Assembly (NCBI GenBank): GCA_003117195.1 | Contig: BDSI01000207.1 | Location: forward strand, 62,001 to 126,000 | DNA from: Eudorina sp. 2006-703-Eu-15 | Lineage: Eukaryota > Chlorophyta > Chlorophyceae > Chlamydomonadales > Volvocaceae | Length of the DNA stretch: 64,000 nucleotides | Reading direction: 5' to 3' | In this document: in pieces, positions 33,348 to 45,300 of the stretch | Layout of the letters: each line of letters opens with the position of its first letter | How positions within the stretch are numbered: position 1 is the stretch's first letter | Notes under the pieces: model-generated | What the model saw: the letters and a program-made list of their open reading frames with translations, nothing else | Databases searched by the model: none | What the model was told of the DNA's origin: nothing | Translations under genes and position numbers: made by a program

Positions 33348-36300
33348 ATGGACAAATTTCTCCTGAGCTGCCTTTTAGCAGGCTTGGTGCTTTTTGCACC
33401 GGGACTTTGTACTTATGCTGCGAAGCCCAAGGGTGCAAGTCTGACGCTTAGGACACGTTTTAACGCCACTTCCTATCTTCTTGAAGCTGTGGAGTTCTTG
33501 GTGAGTAAAACAACTGCTAGACGTGCCAAGGTTAATTCTGCTTTGTTTTCGAGACAATTTGTCCGTTTCGCTGCTTTTTTACCTTGTGGACCCCGCGATG
33601 ATCTGAAGAGTTGACAGCCCGCTCAATAACTTTCGCGGGGCTACCTGCGACAAATATCATGCAAGCTGTAGTAATATTTGAAGTGCGTCTTGATGGACCT
33701 GACCGAAATGCACGGTGCTATCTAACGGCCAGTAACCACCTCGGAGTTCTACCCCAGTTGAAGCTGCAGCGCCATGGCCTGTGCTTTCACGTTACGTGCC
33801 TGGTGCATGTGTTACGACACTCACTCCCTTCATCAGGCGTCTCTGGCCATCCTGATCAAGGGCATTCCCCGCCTCTGCACCCCTTGCAGGCTGAGGAGGA
33901 TCCCGCGCTCGTGTGGACCTTCCTGGACCGGCTGTCTGACTCCTCAATCGGCGGTGGTGCCTTTGATGAGAAAGCATGCTGGCAGAACATCACGCAGGCG
34001 GCGGCGGAGCTGGTGTCGCCAAGCGTGGGAAAGGTACGCAGTGCCTAACCTTGATCGTGCAGGCGAGATGCCGCCAATGCCTGGGTCAGTGTCGGCCACA
34101 TGCGTGAACCTCACTGGAGCCTGACAGTCATCCCAGGTTCATTAACCTGTCATCGGGGTTTGACCAGCGCCCCTGAGTTGAATCGCGCATGCCATTGCTT
34201 GAACCGGGTTTTCACTCATTCACGGATTCATCCGGGGTAGCAGGGGACCTGCTCCCTTCATCCTCCCTGTTGAGCTGCCTCTTCGGGTTCACATGTGCAT
34301 GTCTGACTGATATGGCGCTTGACAGCCCTTAACCGTCCCGCTCTTGGCACCTTCCCCCTCCCATACTCGGCAGTTGGTGCCCCTGGTACTGGGGTCGCGG
34401 CAGTATGCTGCCAAGCTGCAGATGATCCGACAGCTGGCGGAGCAGTTCCACCCGGAGGAGGTGCGATCTGATGGGCGGGGGGTTGCCTGCATCGCCGTGA
34501 GGGCTGGAGGGCTATGAAGAGGCTGCTGGGCTGAACACCGGACGGACCGCTATTGCCTGTTCCCCCTGAGGTCCGTGAGGGCGGCACAGGGCCACTCCCG
34601 TAAGTAAGGCCGCGGGTTCACAGTTGTATTCAGGGCAGCGCCCGACCCGGAATCGGATAGACAAGAACCAAACGCGCCCCTGCCGCGCCCCAGCTACGTC
34701 ACGGTGGGCGGTCGCTGCCAGCCGCCGCGGGCCAAGGGAGCAGGCGCCACTGCGGCAGGCGGAGGGTGTTAACAGCCCTTGCAGATCTACCGCTCGGGTC
34801 TGCCCCGCTTGGGCCTGTGTGCTCGGAAGGCAGCAGGGCCGGTCCGGCACCGTTGGTGGTTCGGTTCGGCGACCGCAACCATCACAAGCCCGTGTATCCA
34901 TGGCGGTGCGATGCCCCCGCAGACCTCCCCGCGAGAGACCGCATGTTGCTTCGTGTCTGTGGATGGGGCCGTGGCGGCCACCCCGTTGCTGCTGGCGGAC
35001 CTGCTCAGCGGCGTTCGCGCCTCGGACGTGTCGTTCTCGAGCTCGGAGCAGTTGTTCTCCTTTGACCACGTGTACCGCGGGAAATCAGGTACGGGAGGCA
35101 GGCGTGGGATGCGGCCCTCGGGATAAAACGGAAAACATGGTCCGAACGACCCCAGGCGAAGGGCACGGTGGTTGGCACTCATGGCGCGGTAGGATAGGAA
35201 GAAACGTATGCCGGGTCCTGGCAGACAGGTGTGGAACCGTTTTGTCGCTGTCTGGGCTGAGCTTCTTTGCGCGCGGGTAGCTACGGGGCCCGGTGGGAAT
35301 GGCTACATGGGCCCATCGTACAGGTGCCCCCCAAGCAAGCCGGAGGATCGGGCCCTAATTTAGTCTTCCCGCGGCATCCTCCTGCGTTCCTAAATGCGGC
35401 TGGCTAGCGCGCATCATCGCCGCGGATGGCTCCGAAGCACAACGTGGTTGGCACGTGGTTGGCCGCATGTACAACGCAGGATTGCCCATCGCCGGCGCTG
35501 AGGGCACGGCGCCGCCCCGTGTGGCCATCCTGTACGGCTCCCCCGGGTTGCCGTGCTTCGCACCGCTCTACCGGCAGCTGAAGTGGGCAGCGGATGGCCC
35601 CGACGCAAACTTAGTGGTGGCCTTCCGGCCATTGCTGTCGGCAAAGTGCGAGGTGAGCGGAGCGGCGCCTGTGTTCAACAACCACATGTCCGACCACAGG
35701 AGGGGCAGGCACATGGGAACATAGGAAGATGCGTGGGGGGCCGGGCGGCTTCAGGGCCATCGCCGCACTGGTTAAGAGGTCAGATGTAATTGCAAATGCC
35801 TGCGGACAGGCGCCGTCCACGCGCGCTAGGCGTCACTGCAGTGTCACTCCTGGGACAGATATCCCATCTGTCGTCCGGCGCGCGGCGCGGGGCTCGCCCC
35901 ACCCTGGCGCCGCATCCGCCTTGCGGTCCCGCCGATGGGGAGCTCTGCAGGGAGGGCAGTGCGGCTGTTTGTCACGTGGTCGTTAGCTGCGTGGACAACT
36001 GCAGTGGAACTGCAGCGGGTTTCGAGTGTTGGAGGGAGCACAATCGTATCCCGTATCCCGTACGTGCACATGGCACAAGTGCCAGATCGCCGTCCCGTGA
36101 ATTTGCTCCCCAATTGTCCAGTCTGCAAACTCCACACCGGATGCATATGTCGCTGTCCCTTCGGCTGCTTCCACACCCCGCCACCACTTGTGTGCAGCCC
36201 TTCTCCGGCTGCGCGCGGGCCGGTACCGGTGGCCAGCTGCTGCTGCCCGGCTGGGGCGTGGAGGCGGCGCTCAAGAACACCGAGTACAGCGCCATGGACG

Positions 36301-39300
36301 ACAAGGAGGTCAACCAGCAGCGCCAGCGGCCGGGTGGGGGGCGGGTGGCCGGCGGGGCAGGGGAGACGGGAGACGGTGGGGCAGAGGTAGCGGGCAGAAG
36401 CGGAGGAGCAACTGGAGCTCGGGTGCTGGGGCGGGATGCTGGCAAGCGGCAAGAGCTTGGGCAGGCCGGACTGGGCAGCAGTAGTGGCTTGCGAGGTGGG
36501 AGAGCCGAGGGAGCCTAAATTCCTTGAGCCAGGGGGGTTCGTGGCGGGTTTCGGGAGCGCGGGAGGGCCCGCCAGGCGATGCCGGTGTGGGTGGACCGGG
36601 GCCCGTGTAGGACAGCGGCAACAGCGACTCAGTCATGTGCGTCCTTGTCCTGGAACCCCGTTGGGGGCCCCCGGGGACACGCGCCACTCGTCCTCGAGTT
36701 CATCGTACGTGCGGCGCACCCGCAGCTGATGGGCTCTACTCTCGGGCCCTAATCCCTTCCTGTGTCCCTCCCTTTCGGCGTCCGACGTAACGTAACGTCC
36801 GCGCAGGCGCTGACGACGAGTCCGACACCGCGGATTTCGGGAGCGGGGAGGCGGCGGTGGTCAAGGGGTTTCGCCTGGACGTGCTGGCGGCCCGGCGGCC
36901 CCAGTTGCGGCAGGAGCTGCTCACCTTCCGGGACCAGCTGCTGGCTGCGGATGACGAAGAAAGCGCGGTCAAGGTGCCCTGGGGGGCGGGGGAGGATGTC
37001 CGGGGCTGAAGAAGAATGAGTGAGGGGGTTCAAGATAGCAAATCCAACCCTGGCCCCAGGCAGCCATAACAAGCGGGTCAGATGGGCGCTTTGACCGTCA
37101 AAATTTGACGCCCTTGGGAATGCTGGTACTTGTGCTCGCTCTCCGCATCCTTGAAATCCAGCAGTTGGTGGCATCCCTCCCGTCATCTGATACGCTGCCC
37201 CTCTTTTATCATTAGAGACAGCGAAATCGCATTAAAAAATCACCGATTGCGTAGTAGTTGTCCGGTTGGCTGACGCACGCTGCCCCTCCCCTCCCCTCTT
37301 GTCTCCATCCGTGCCGCCGCCCAGGTGTGGGACCTGCGTGACGTGGGGCTGCAGGCCACCCAGCGCATCCTGGGCTCCGCCGACCCGCTGGCGCTGCTGG
37401 CGGAGCTGTCGCAGAACTTCCCCGGCCTGGTCTCCAGCCTGTCGCGCCAGGTAGGCGAGCAAGGGCGGGCTGCGGGCGGTCGGGTGTAGGGGTGTCCGGC
37501 AGACAGGGCCGGAGAGCATGTGCGCGTGGCCATGCGCCGTGGATTCGAAGAGGACAGGGCTCGTCGGCGTCAGCGGGGCGTGCAATATTCTTCCGCATAT
37601 CTGGGTCAACGACCCGAACCGCCCACCATCTCCCCGGTGTTAAGAGGTCCTTCCAAACGTCATCCGGGGGTTCCATCCACCGCCCGTCGGCCCCTCTTGC
37701 CCTCCTCTCTTCCCCAGAGCGTCAGCTCCTCCCTCCGTTCGGCAGTGACGCACAACCAGCAGATGATTAGCGCGGGTGCGAACTTCCTGCTGCTCAACGG
37801 CATCTCCGTTGACGTGAACCAACTCGACTTCTTCGGTGAGGAAGGATTACGACACTGTAGACAAATTGCGATCAGTCGCGAACGGGTCAACGGGCATGTT
37901 CATTTTGTGGGGTTGGGTTGTGGGTGGTTGGTGGTAGGAGGGCTGTTTGCACTGGGTGGCCACACGGGTGCTGACAGAGGGTGCGATTGTGCGAGCCGGT
38001 ATTGAGTCGAGTCCGGGTAGGTGCAGTGAGGTTGTGGCGCTCTCCGGCGGACAGTTGCGCCCGGGAAGCGTCATCCCTAGCCGGCGAGATCCCCCGCTGG
38101 AAACGCAAAGCTTCTGCTGTATGGATCGCTTCGCTCACCTCACAATTGCAACAAATTCCACGCGGCTTTGCACACAACACACGCCTGCTAGTTGCGTTGC
38201 GCTCCGACGGCATGCGGCCGCCCGGCCCCCCTGTACGGCACCGGTCCTCACTCAGCGCCGCGGTGACCTGCGGCCCCAACCTTCCTCCGCAGGTTTCCTG
38301 TCGCGGCTGCGGTCGGAGATGCGGTTGCGGGACACGCTGGTGGGGCAGCCCCTGGAGCTGGCCCCCTCCCTGGCGCAGGAGATCCTGGCGCTGCGGGCGG
38401 AGGAGGGCGGCGCGGGGTCCGGGTCGGGGGCGGAAGAGCCGCGCCTCAGCCTGGGCAGCTCAAGGTGCGTTCTGTGTGTGTGTATGTGTGCGAGGTGAGA
38501 GGAACTTGAGGGCGACGGCATAGACCGGTGCGGCGGCATGGAAGCGTGCGGTGCGCGACATTGACCGGGAGGGGGTTATGGGTCCGCGGAGGTTATGCCG
38601 CGGCTCCTGTGGATGTGGAGAGCTCACCGGGGCCGTTCTATGTGCAGCTCGAAAGATGTCGGCCCGCGTTCGGCGGCGTTGTGGTCACTGCAGGAAGCGC
38701 CACCGCCGTGTGCTGGAATGTACGGTCACTGAGCTTCTCGTCACCGCCGCCGCCGCCGCTGCCGCCAGCTTGCTAGGGCACCTGCCGTTCACCTACGCTG
38801 CCGTTTCCCCTAGAGCTGTGTTGTTGCTGCCTTCATCAATCTGCCGTGCATACCTGACCGTGGTCACCGCCCGGTGCCCGACCCCATGCCTTCACTCCCT
38901 GCATCCGTCCTGGCGTTTTGGGTATCGAAATCACCGGTCGGATTTCCCGTGCCGTGACCTGTCCGCGACAGCACCATGGCCCAACATGTGACCTTCCTCA
39001 ACGACCTGGAGCGGGACTCGAGGTGAGAAACGGTAGCCAGGTACTTGCGTTATCAACGGGGTGGGGATGGAGTTACTTACCTCGTCCGCTGTCCACGTCA
39101 TCACCCTCCCTATGTACAATAACAATCAAGTTTTCAACTCGCGCTGCGACGCGCCACTGCCCCTTGTGTTGACCGCGTTGAAACGTCGCCACTGAAGGTA
39201 CCAGAGGTTCGGCAGCAACCTGGGCGACCTCCTCAACACGTTTCCCGGAAGGTGAGCACCGGCGCGTGGAGGACAGGCCTAAAACCCTAGAAGATGCACA

Positions 39301-42300
39301 CGTATACGAAAACCGCGTATCGAGTAGGTACCTTGAGCGAGATGCGTGGGACAGGTTCTAGATGTAGCCCCTCACCGCGAAGCCACTGGGCGCGTCGTTT
39401 CACGGGATGAGCATTCAGATAGGCAGGGGAGCTGGGGACGTGGTGGCGGCTGTGTGGGTCGCGTGTGGGGCTTGCGGAGGAGCCTGAGCTGTGAGACGAT
39501 GAAGCAAGGGGAATGCAGGGCCCTGACATCCCGAAGGAAGCAGCGTCCCTGGCGATGTCGCCCGGATGGTGGACACGGTAACCCTAGCTCCCTGGGCTCG
39601 GAATCTGCCATTTGCTTGGCTTGCATGGCATATGCGCACATCCTGCACATCACCTGGCGCCATGTCGGCTTCTAACCCGTCACCCGAAACGTGGATGACG
39701 AACTGACATCCCGGCCACCAGGCTACGGCCCTTGGCCCGTAACGTGTTCACCGCGGTGGTGGTCACCGAGCCGCTGTGCTCTTCCGCGCTGGAGCTGGTG
39801 GGCAACATCGACCGGATGTGGCAGGGTGGCTATCCCATCCGATTCGGTGGGTGACGGCTGTAAAGGGCCGAACACGGGAGGAACGACAGTGAAACCTCCC
39901 TCCCTCTCGGAACCAAACAACCCTTGGTGGAAGCCGCATGAAGTAGGCGGCAGCACTGCCGGTGCTACCTCAGTCACTATTAGCCTGACCTTGTGTGCGC
40001 CCTTGCAGCTTGAATGCGGGTTCCTTCTGGAGGTGTGTCCTTGCCTCTTGAGGACGCCAACGATAGGCCCCGGAACTCCCTGAACAAAAACCTAACAGCA
40101 ACATTGGCAAAGCAGTTCAGTACATGCACGCTCGCGCACAACCCGTCGGCGGTCCGTCGCCCATCCGGCGCATGTCTGCCGATGTGGACATCGGCCCCGC
40201 CCCCGGGCCCCCCTGTCAGTATAAATATGTCTACCAATTTCCTATACCCCCATGTCCCCGTCCGTCCACGACTGCAGGTGTGGCCTTCCATCTGCCCTCC
40301 GTCATCAGCCGGGTGGTGCAGCAGCGCAAGTACCCCCACGCGCACTTGGGGCCGCCCACCTGGGAGGAAATGGACGCCAGGTGGGGGCCGGGCGGGCAGG
40401 TGGCGGGGGAAGAGGGTGGGCAGGGCCACGTCCCTGCTCCTTGGCGAGACAATGAAATCGCGGTGTGCACGGTGGGATACCGTGTGGATGTGCCCGTTCG
40501 GGTGGGTGCGGCCATGGGCCGTGTAGCCATGGGCCAATGGTGATGTGGCCGTAAGGAGAGGATCCCGGGCATCAGCAGCCCGACCAGGGATGGTTTTGGG
40601 GCAAATCAGCGCTCGTACTCGCCGGACGGCCGCGTTGAACGTTGGCCGTTGAGGATCTGGCGGTGGCCAGCAGCTGGGTCTTATGAGAGTTCTTCCCCCC
40701 TCTCACCGGACTGTTGCTCTGGCAGCAGCAGCGCAGTTTGCATATGTCGACCAATTTCCTATACCCCGCCTCTCACGGATGTAGCGACGGCATGCTGATG
40801 TCTGTGCCGTACTGGCCTCACGCGGGACCCATCCTGCGCCTGGCGGCTGTTGTCCTCCGCCTCTGCTGATGCAGCGAGCGCTTCGGCCGGGGCTTCCTGA
40901 CCATCCGGGAGGCGTTCGGCCCCACCGCCGCGTGGCGTATGTGGACGGAGGCGGCCGAGTCGGTCACGTGAGTGTGGGGCCTGCTGCCGGCCCGCAGTAC
41001 AGCGAGGCCTGCAGGGTCTTGGCCGTGTCCTCGTTGCATGCCACACAGGGATAAGGGGCTGTAAACATGGCTGCGCGTAGAGGTAACCCATGTGACGACT
41101 TGGTTCGAGAAGGTCCACTAGGTATCGGTGCGTGACACCACTGACAACCTGCAACGGCCCCAACGCGTGGCGTGAGCAACGCGCTTGCGGCACGGTGTAC
41201 CGTCTTTGCATGGTGGCCATACCATCATTCAGCGAAAAGGAGCACGCTTCGCCCCAGCGTTTGCTTGTCCGTCGTGTGACCTTGCATGTGGCCTCTCCGT
41301 ACCAGCTCTCGCAATGTTTCCCAACGCAAGGGTTCCTACCCGCGGGCTGTGCCCATGTCACCATCACCGCAACATGCCCACCCCCTCCACGCCGCAGCTC
41401 GGGCTACTATTCAGACGTGAAGGAGGTGGTGGACGCGGCCTTCAGCTCCGCCTGGCAGGCCGCCGCCCGCAACCCGCCCCCGGGGACCCGGGCGCGGATT
41501 GCCGCCCGCAAGAGCGCGGAGGACGCGCTGGAGATGGTTCAGAATGGGTCCGGGTACGCGGCCGAGGTGCGTGCGGGGCTGAAGGGCGGATGGGGGCCAG
41601 TGGCTAGCCGGCGCGTCGCCATGAAGAGCGGGCAGGTGGCGGACTGGACCGCGGGCTGAGCGCTACTGTGCATCGAATCAGATTCGTAGATTCGTACCGG
41701 TCGTTAGTTGGTCGTCAGTTGGTCGTTGCGGATTGGATTGAACAATGGCCGTGCAGTCGGCGCAGCAGTGACCGCGCCTAGGCCGCGCATTCGTCCGGGT
41801 GGGTGCGCAACCAGCCTCATGGTCTGTGCGCAGTCGTGCTCCCTAGCCGTTGCAGAACAGCCCTGACTCCGCAGTTCATGCATTTGCTCCCCACACAGCG
41901 TGCACAATGCCATCTGAGGCCTGCAGCACTCCTTGAAGAGCGCGCCCCGGCTGAAGCAGTGACGCATCCCTTGCTGTCAACGCTTCTGGCGCGCCGGGTG
42001 CCGCCCTCGAGGACCGCAGGTGGGCATGCAGCTGTCGGAGACCGCCACGTGGCTGCTGGCCCGGGGCCTGGTGCAGCCGCCCCACGTGTCCGCCGAGCCG
42101 CTGGCGACCGGGGAGGTGGACGACCTGGAGGGATGCACCGCGGAGCCGGTCGCGTGGGTGAACGGCTTGGTGCCGAACGTGGGCGGCTCCAACGCGGCCG
42201 AGGACATCATGTACAAGTGAGTCTGCGAGCGTGGGAGGGAGTCCGCGTGGGTTGCCGGTGCGGTGAAGGTCGTTCGTGAGCACAAGGTTTCATGAGGGTG

Positions 42301-45300
42301 CGGCGACTCGGTCTCGGGTGGCGGGCGGAGTCGAGTGGTGGCTGGGTTGGGACTAGGAGGTATTCGGGCTGGGGTGCAGTGTCTAGGCTTGATGTTAAGA
42401 TGTACGGTAGGGCACGGCAACGCACACCGGAAGTCTGCGTGAAACGTTACCAGGGCAGTGCCCCGTACTACGGCCTTGGCAGTACCCCTGGCCCTTGTCG
42501 ACTGTTGTTCGCCGCCATGCTCCCACCACCTGGCCACCCCCGCACTTTGCCTGTTGTTGCACATGCGCGCCCGCACCGCATCCGCACGGCCTGTCCCGCA
42601 TCCCTTCAAGGTCCGCGTCACATGACCTGAGTACTCTCCTCCGTCAACACATGCTGGGTTAGTGTACAGGCTTTTTCGGCTTCAATTCCCGCATCCCGTT
42701 TCGTCTGCCTGGCCCCCTCATGTGATTGCTGCTCGCCTTCCTCAGGGTGATGGGGGAGATGCAGCGGCTGCAGGAGGCCATCTACTTTGGCCGCCTGGAC
42801 GACGAGTCCGCGGGCGGCGACGTGCTGGCCGCCATCCTGGAGATGAACGGCGCGGTGGAGCGCATGAACACGCGCATCGTGGGGCCCAAAGGGCGCAACG
42901 CGCAGGTGCGTGGCCTCCCCTCCCCGGGGGCTGCTCTGGGGGTGGGGCGAAGAAGCATGCGTGCGGGCGACCGTGTGTGCCTACCTGCATGCGGGCGGGC
43001 GAGGTACGCGGCTGTGTGCCTTGACTCGCCTACTTGCACACCCACACGGGCATATGACGCCGCGCGCACCCCATCCGCCGAACAGCCGCTGCTCTGACGC
43101 TGGCAGCTGCGCGCGCTTAGTATGCGGATGCCCACCGCCACCGCATCCCGCGCAATTCCCCCTTTTTGCTATGCTCTGGGGGACTCGTTGTCCCCCGCAG
43201 CTCTAGGGATCGGTCTAGTGCGCACTGCAATCGACCTCAAGAGACCGATCCATCGCCGGGGCCCCACCCGCCCAATCCCCGGCAATGGCGCGCAGGTCCT
43301 CAACGTGGCGCCGCTGCTCCGCCACAACGCGTACCCCACCCTGCGGCCACTGTACAGCGAGGCCGGCGCCAAGGCCGCCAGCACGCGCGTGGCGCCCGTG
43401 ACGCACTACGTGGCCGCTGACCTGTCCAGCGACCCGGGTCGCCAGCTGGTGGCGGAGGTGGGTCGGAGAGACGCGGGTCGGCAGGGGGGCTGCGCAGCCT
43501 CGCGGCCCGCCGACGACAATCTGACAACAGTCTGACAGGAGACGAACGGACATGTGTGACTTGGCAGAGCGCCGTCCAGACAGTACCTGGCACCTGCCCG
43601 CTTCATCGACGCAACACGCTGGCATCGCAATTTCTACAATTCCCAAGCATGATCTGACCTATTCTGTCCCGGTAGGCAACAGCTGCACGATTGATTCCTT
43701 GGCCCCACCCGTCGCCCCGTGCCCTACCCCTGCACAGTCCCTCCGCTACTTCTCCGAGCTGTCCTCCGGCTCCACCACTCGCGGGCGCGTGGTGCTGGTG
43801 GCCAACCCCGCCCACCCTGGAGCGCTGCCCAGCACGCTGGAGCTGCTGCAGCAGGCGGCGCTACTCCAGCTGGATGTGGGGGTCACCCGGGACAAGGTGA
43901 GGGGCACGCAGGGTTTCAGAGCCGACGGATCCACAGCAGGACAGGACGGCTCTGTTTGTCGCCCGTTGCTTCCTGGTGATCCTCCGTGGATCTCCCCCGA
44001 GGGTTTTTCGCCCCCTGTTCAGTTCGGCTGCCCTGTATGTATCTCCAGTGCTTGACTGTACAAGGGGAGGGGAGGGCTGCGGGCATCAACAGCCTTGAGA
44101 GCCCAAAATTTCGATCGCGGTTACCGATGCTGTCTGTTTCTACCCCGTTGCATGTGGTTAGATGTGGGCTTTACCTCAACCCTGCGTTGGCCCGAACCGA
44201 CGGCATCCCTGACCAGGTGATTAAGTTCTTGGCACGCCTGCTTGCGGACAGTTCCCTGGTGGAGCACCTGGCCGGGGAGGTGGTGACGGGTTCGGCGGAT
44301 ATGGCGCATCCGGCGGTCAAGTATGCGGAGGAAACAGGTCGGGTGGAGTGGGGTGGGGTAGGGGTTTAGTTGAAGAGAGAAATAACCCGAAGAACACAGG
44401 GGGGGAGGGGTAGGGCGGCATGGGAGCTGAAGCGCGGAAGCTGGCGGAGGTGGCCTGCTGTTGTCGTCCGGTAATGGACACCCCTGTTGCACATGGGCGG
44501 CAGCGCGGTCGCGCCGCCGCGCGGCATCGCCCGGCAACACTTGGGGTGTTCGCTTACGTTACGCCCCGGGGTGAGAGAACCCGGCAGGCAAGGCAGAAAA
44601 TCTCGCACCCCACTCCCTTGGGTTTCCCCGCGGGCCCATCGGTACGGAACTTGCCTGGCGTTGTGGTTGTGAACTTACCCGCCCCGAGGCATGAACGCGC
44701 GGTGAACCCCTCTGGATATGCCCCAGGCCTGGACGGCACCGCCCTGATGTCGTCCTTGGCCAAGGCAGTGGAGGAGGCCCTCACCGAGCAAGAGGGCGGC
44801 GCGACGGCCTTCCGCGCCGCGCAGTCGAACTTGTGCCGCACCGTGTTCAAGCTTGAGCCGGGCGCGGCGGCAGTCATCAGCAACGGCCGGGTGACGCCCG
44901 TGTACAAGCCCGGCAGCGAGGTAGGGAGGTTTCGGGGCCCGTGGGCCGAGGGCACATGGCTTTGCCCCTATGCCGGGGCGGGGACGCGACCCGCGTGGAT
45001 TTATGGCAGCTGCCGCGCCGACGGGGGATGATGGCACATCGCTATGCAAAGCCCGCAACCACTGTGCCTCTGGTCCTTCATGACGAGTTGCAACCGCGCC
45101 GTTCTCCAAAAACCTAACAAATGTACTTGGCGACCGCCGAGCCCTCCTCGGTGCTTGACGATGCCAACTAGAAGCCCCACGGTGATGAGACATGTGCCGG
45201 AATCACCCACATCAGCCACATTGCGTCGCTCCCGACACGACCTGTGGTCTCCCTGACGACGGCTGCCGCAGAGCATGGAGCTGCTGGCAGAAGACCTGTC

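Noticed and set aside
40008..40060. Possible UGGT exon after CCCTTGCAG at 40008
   Set aside because: From the required phase it meets a TGA at once; the acceptor at 40277 closes the frame instead.
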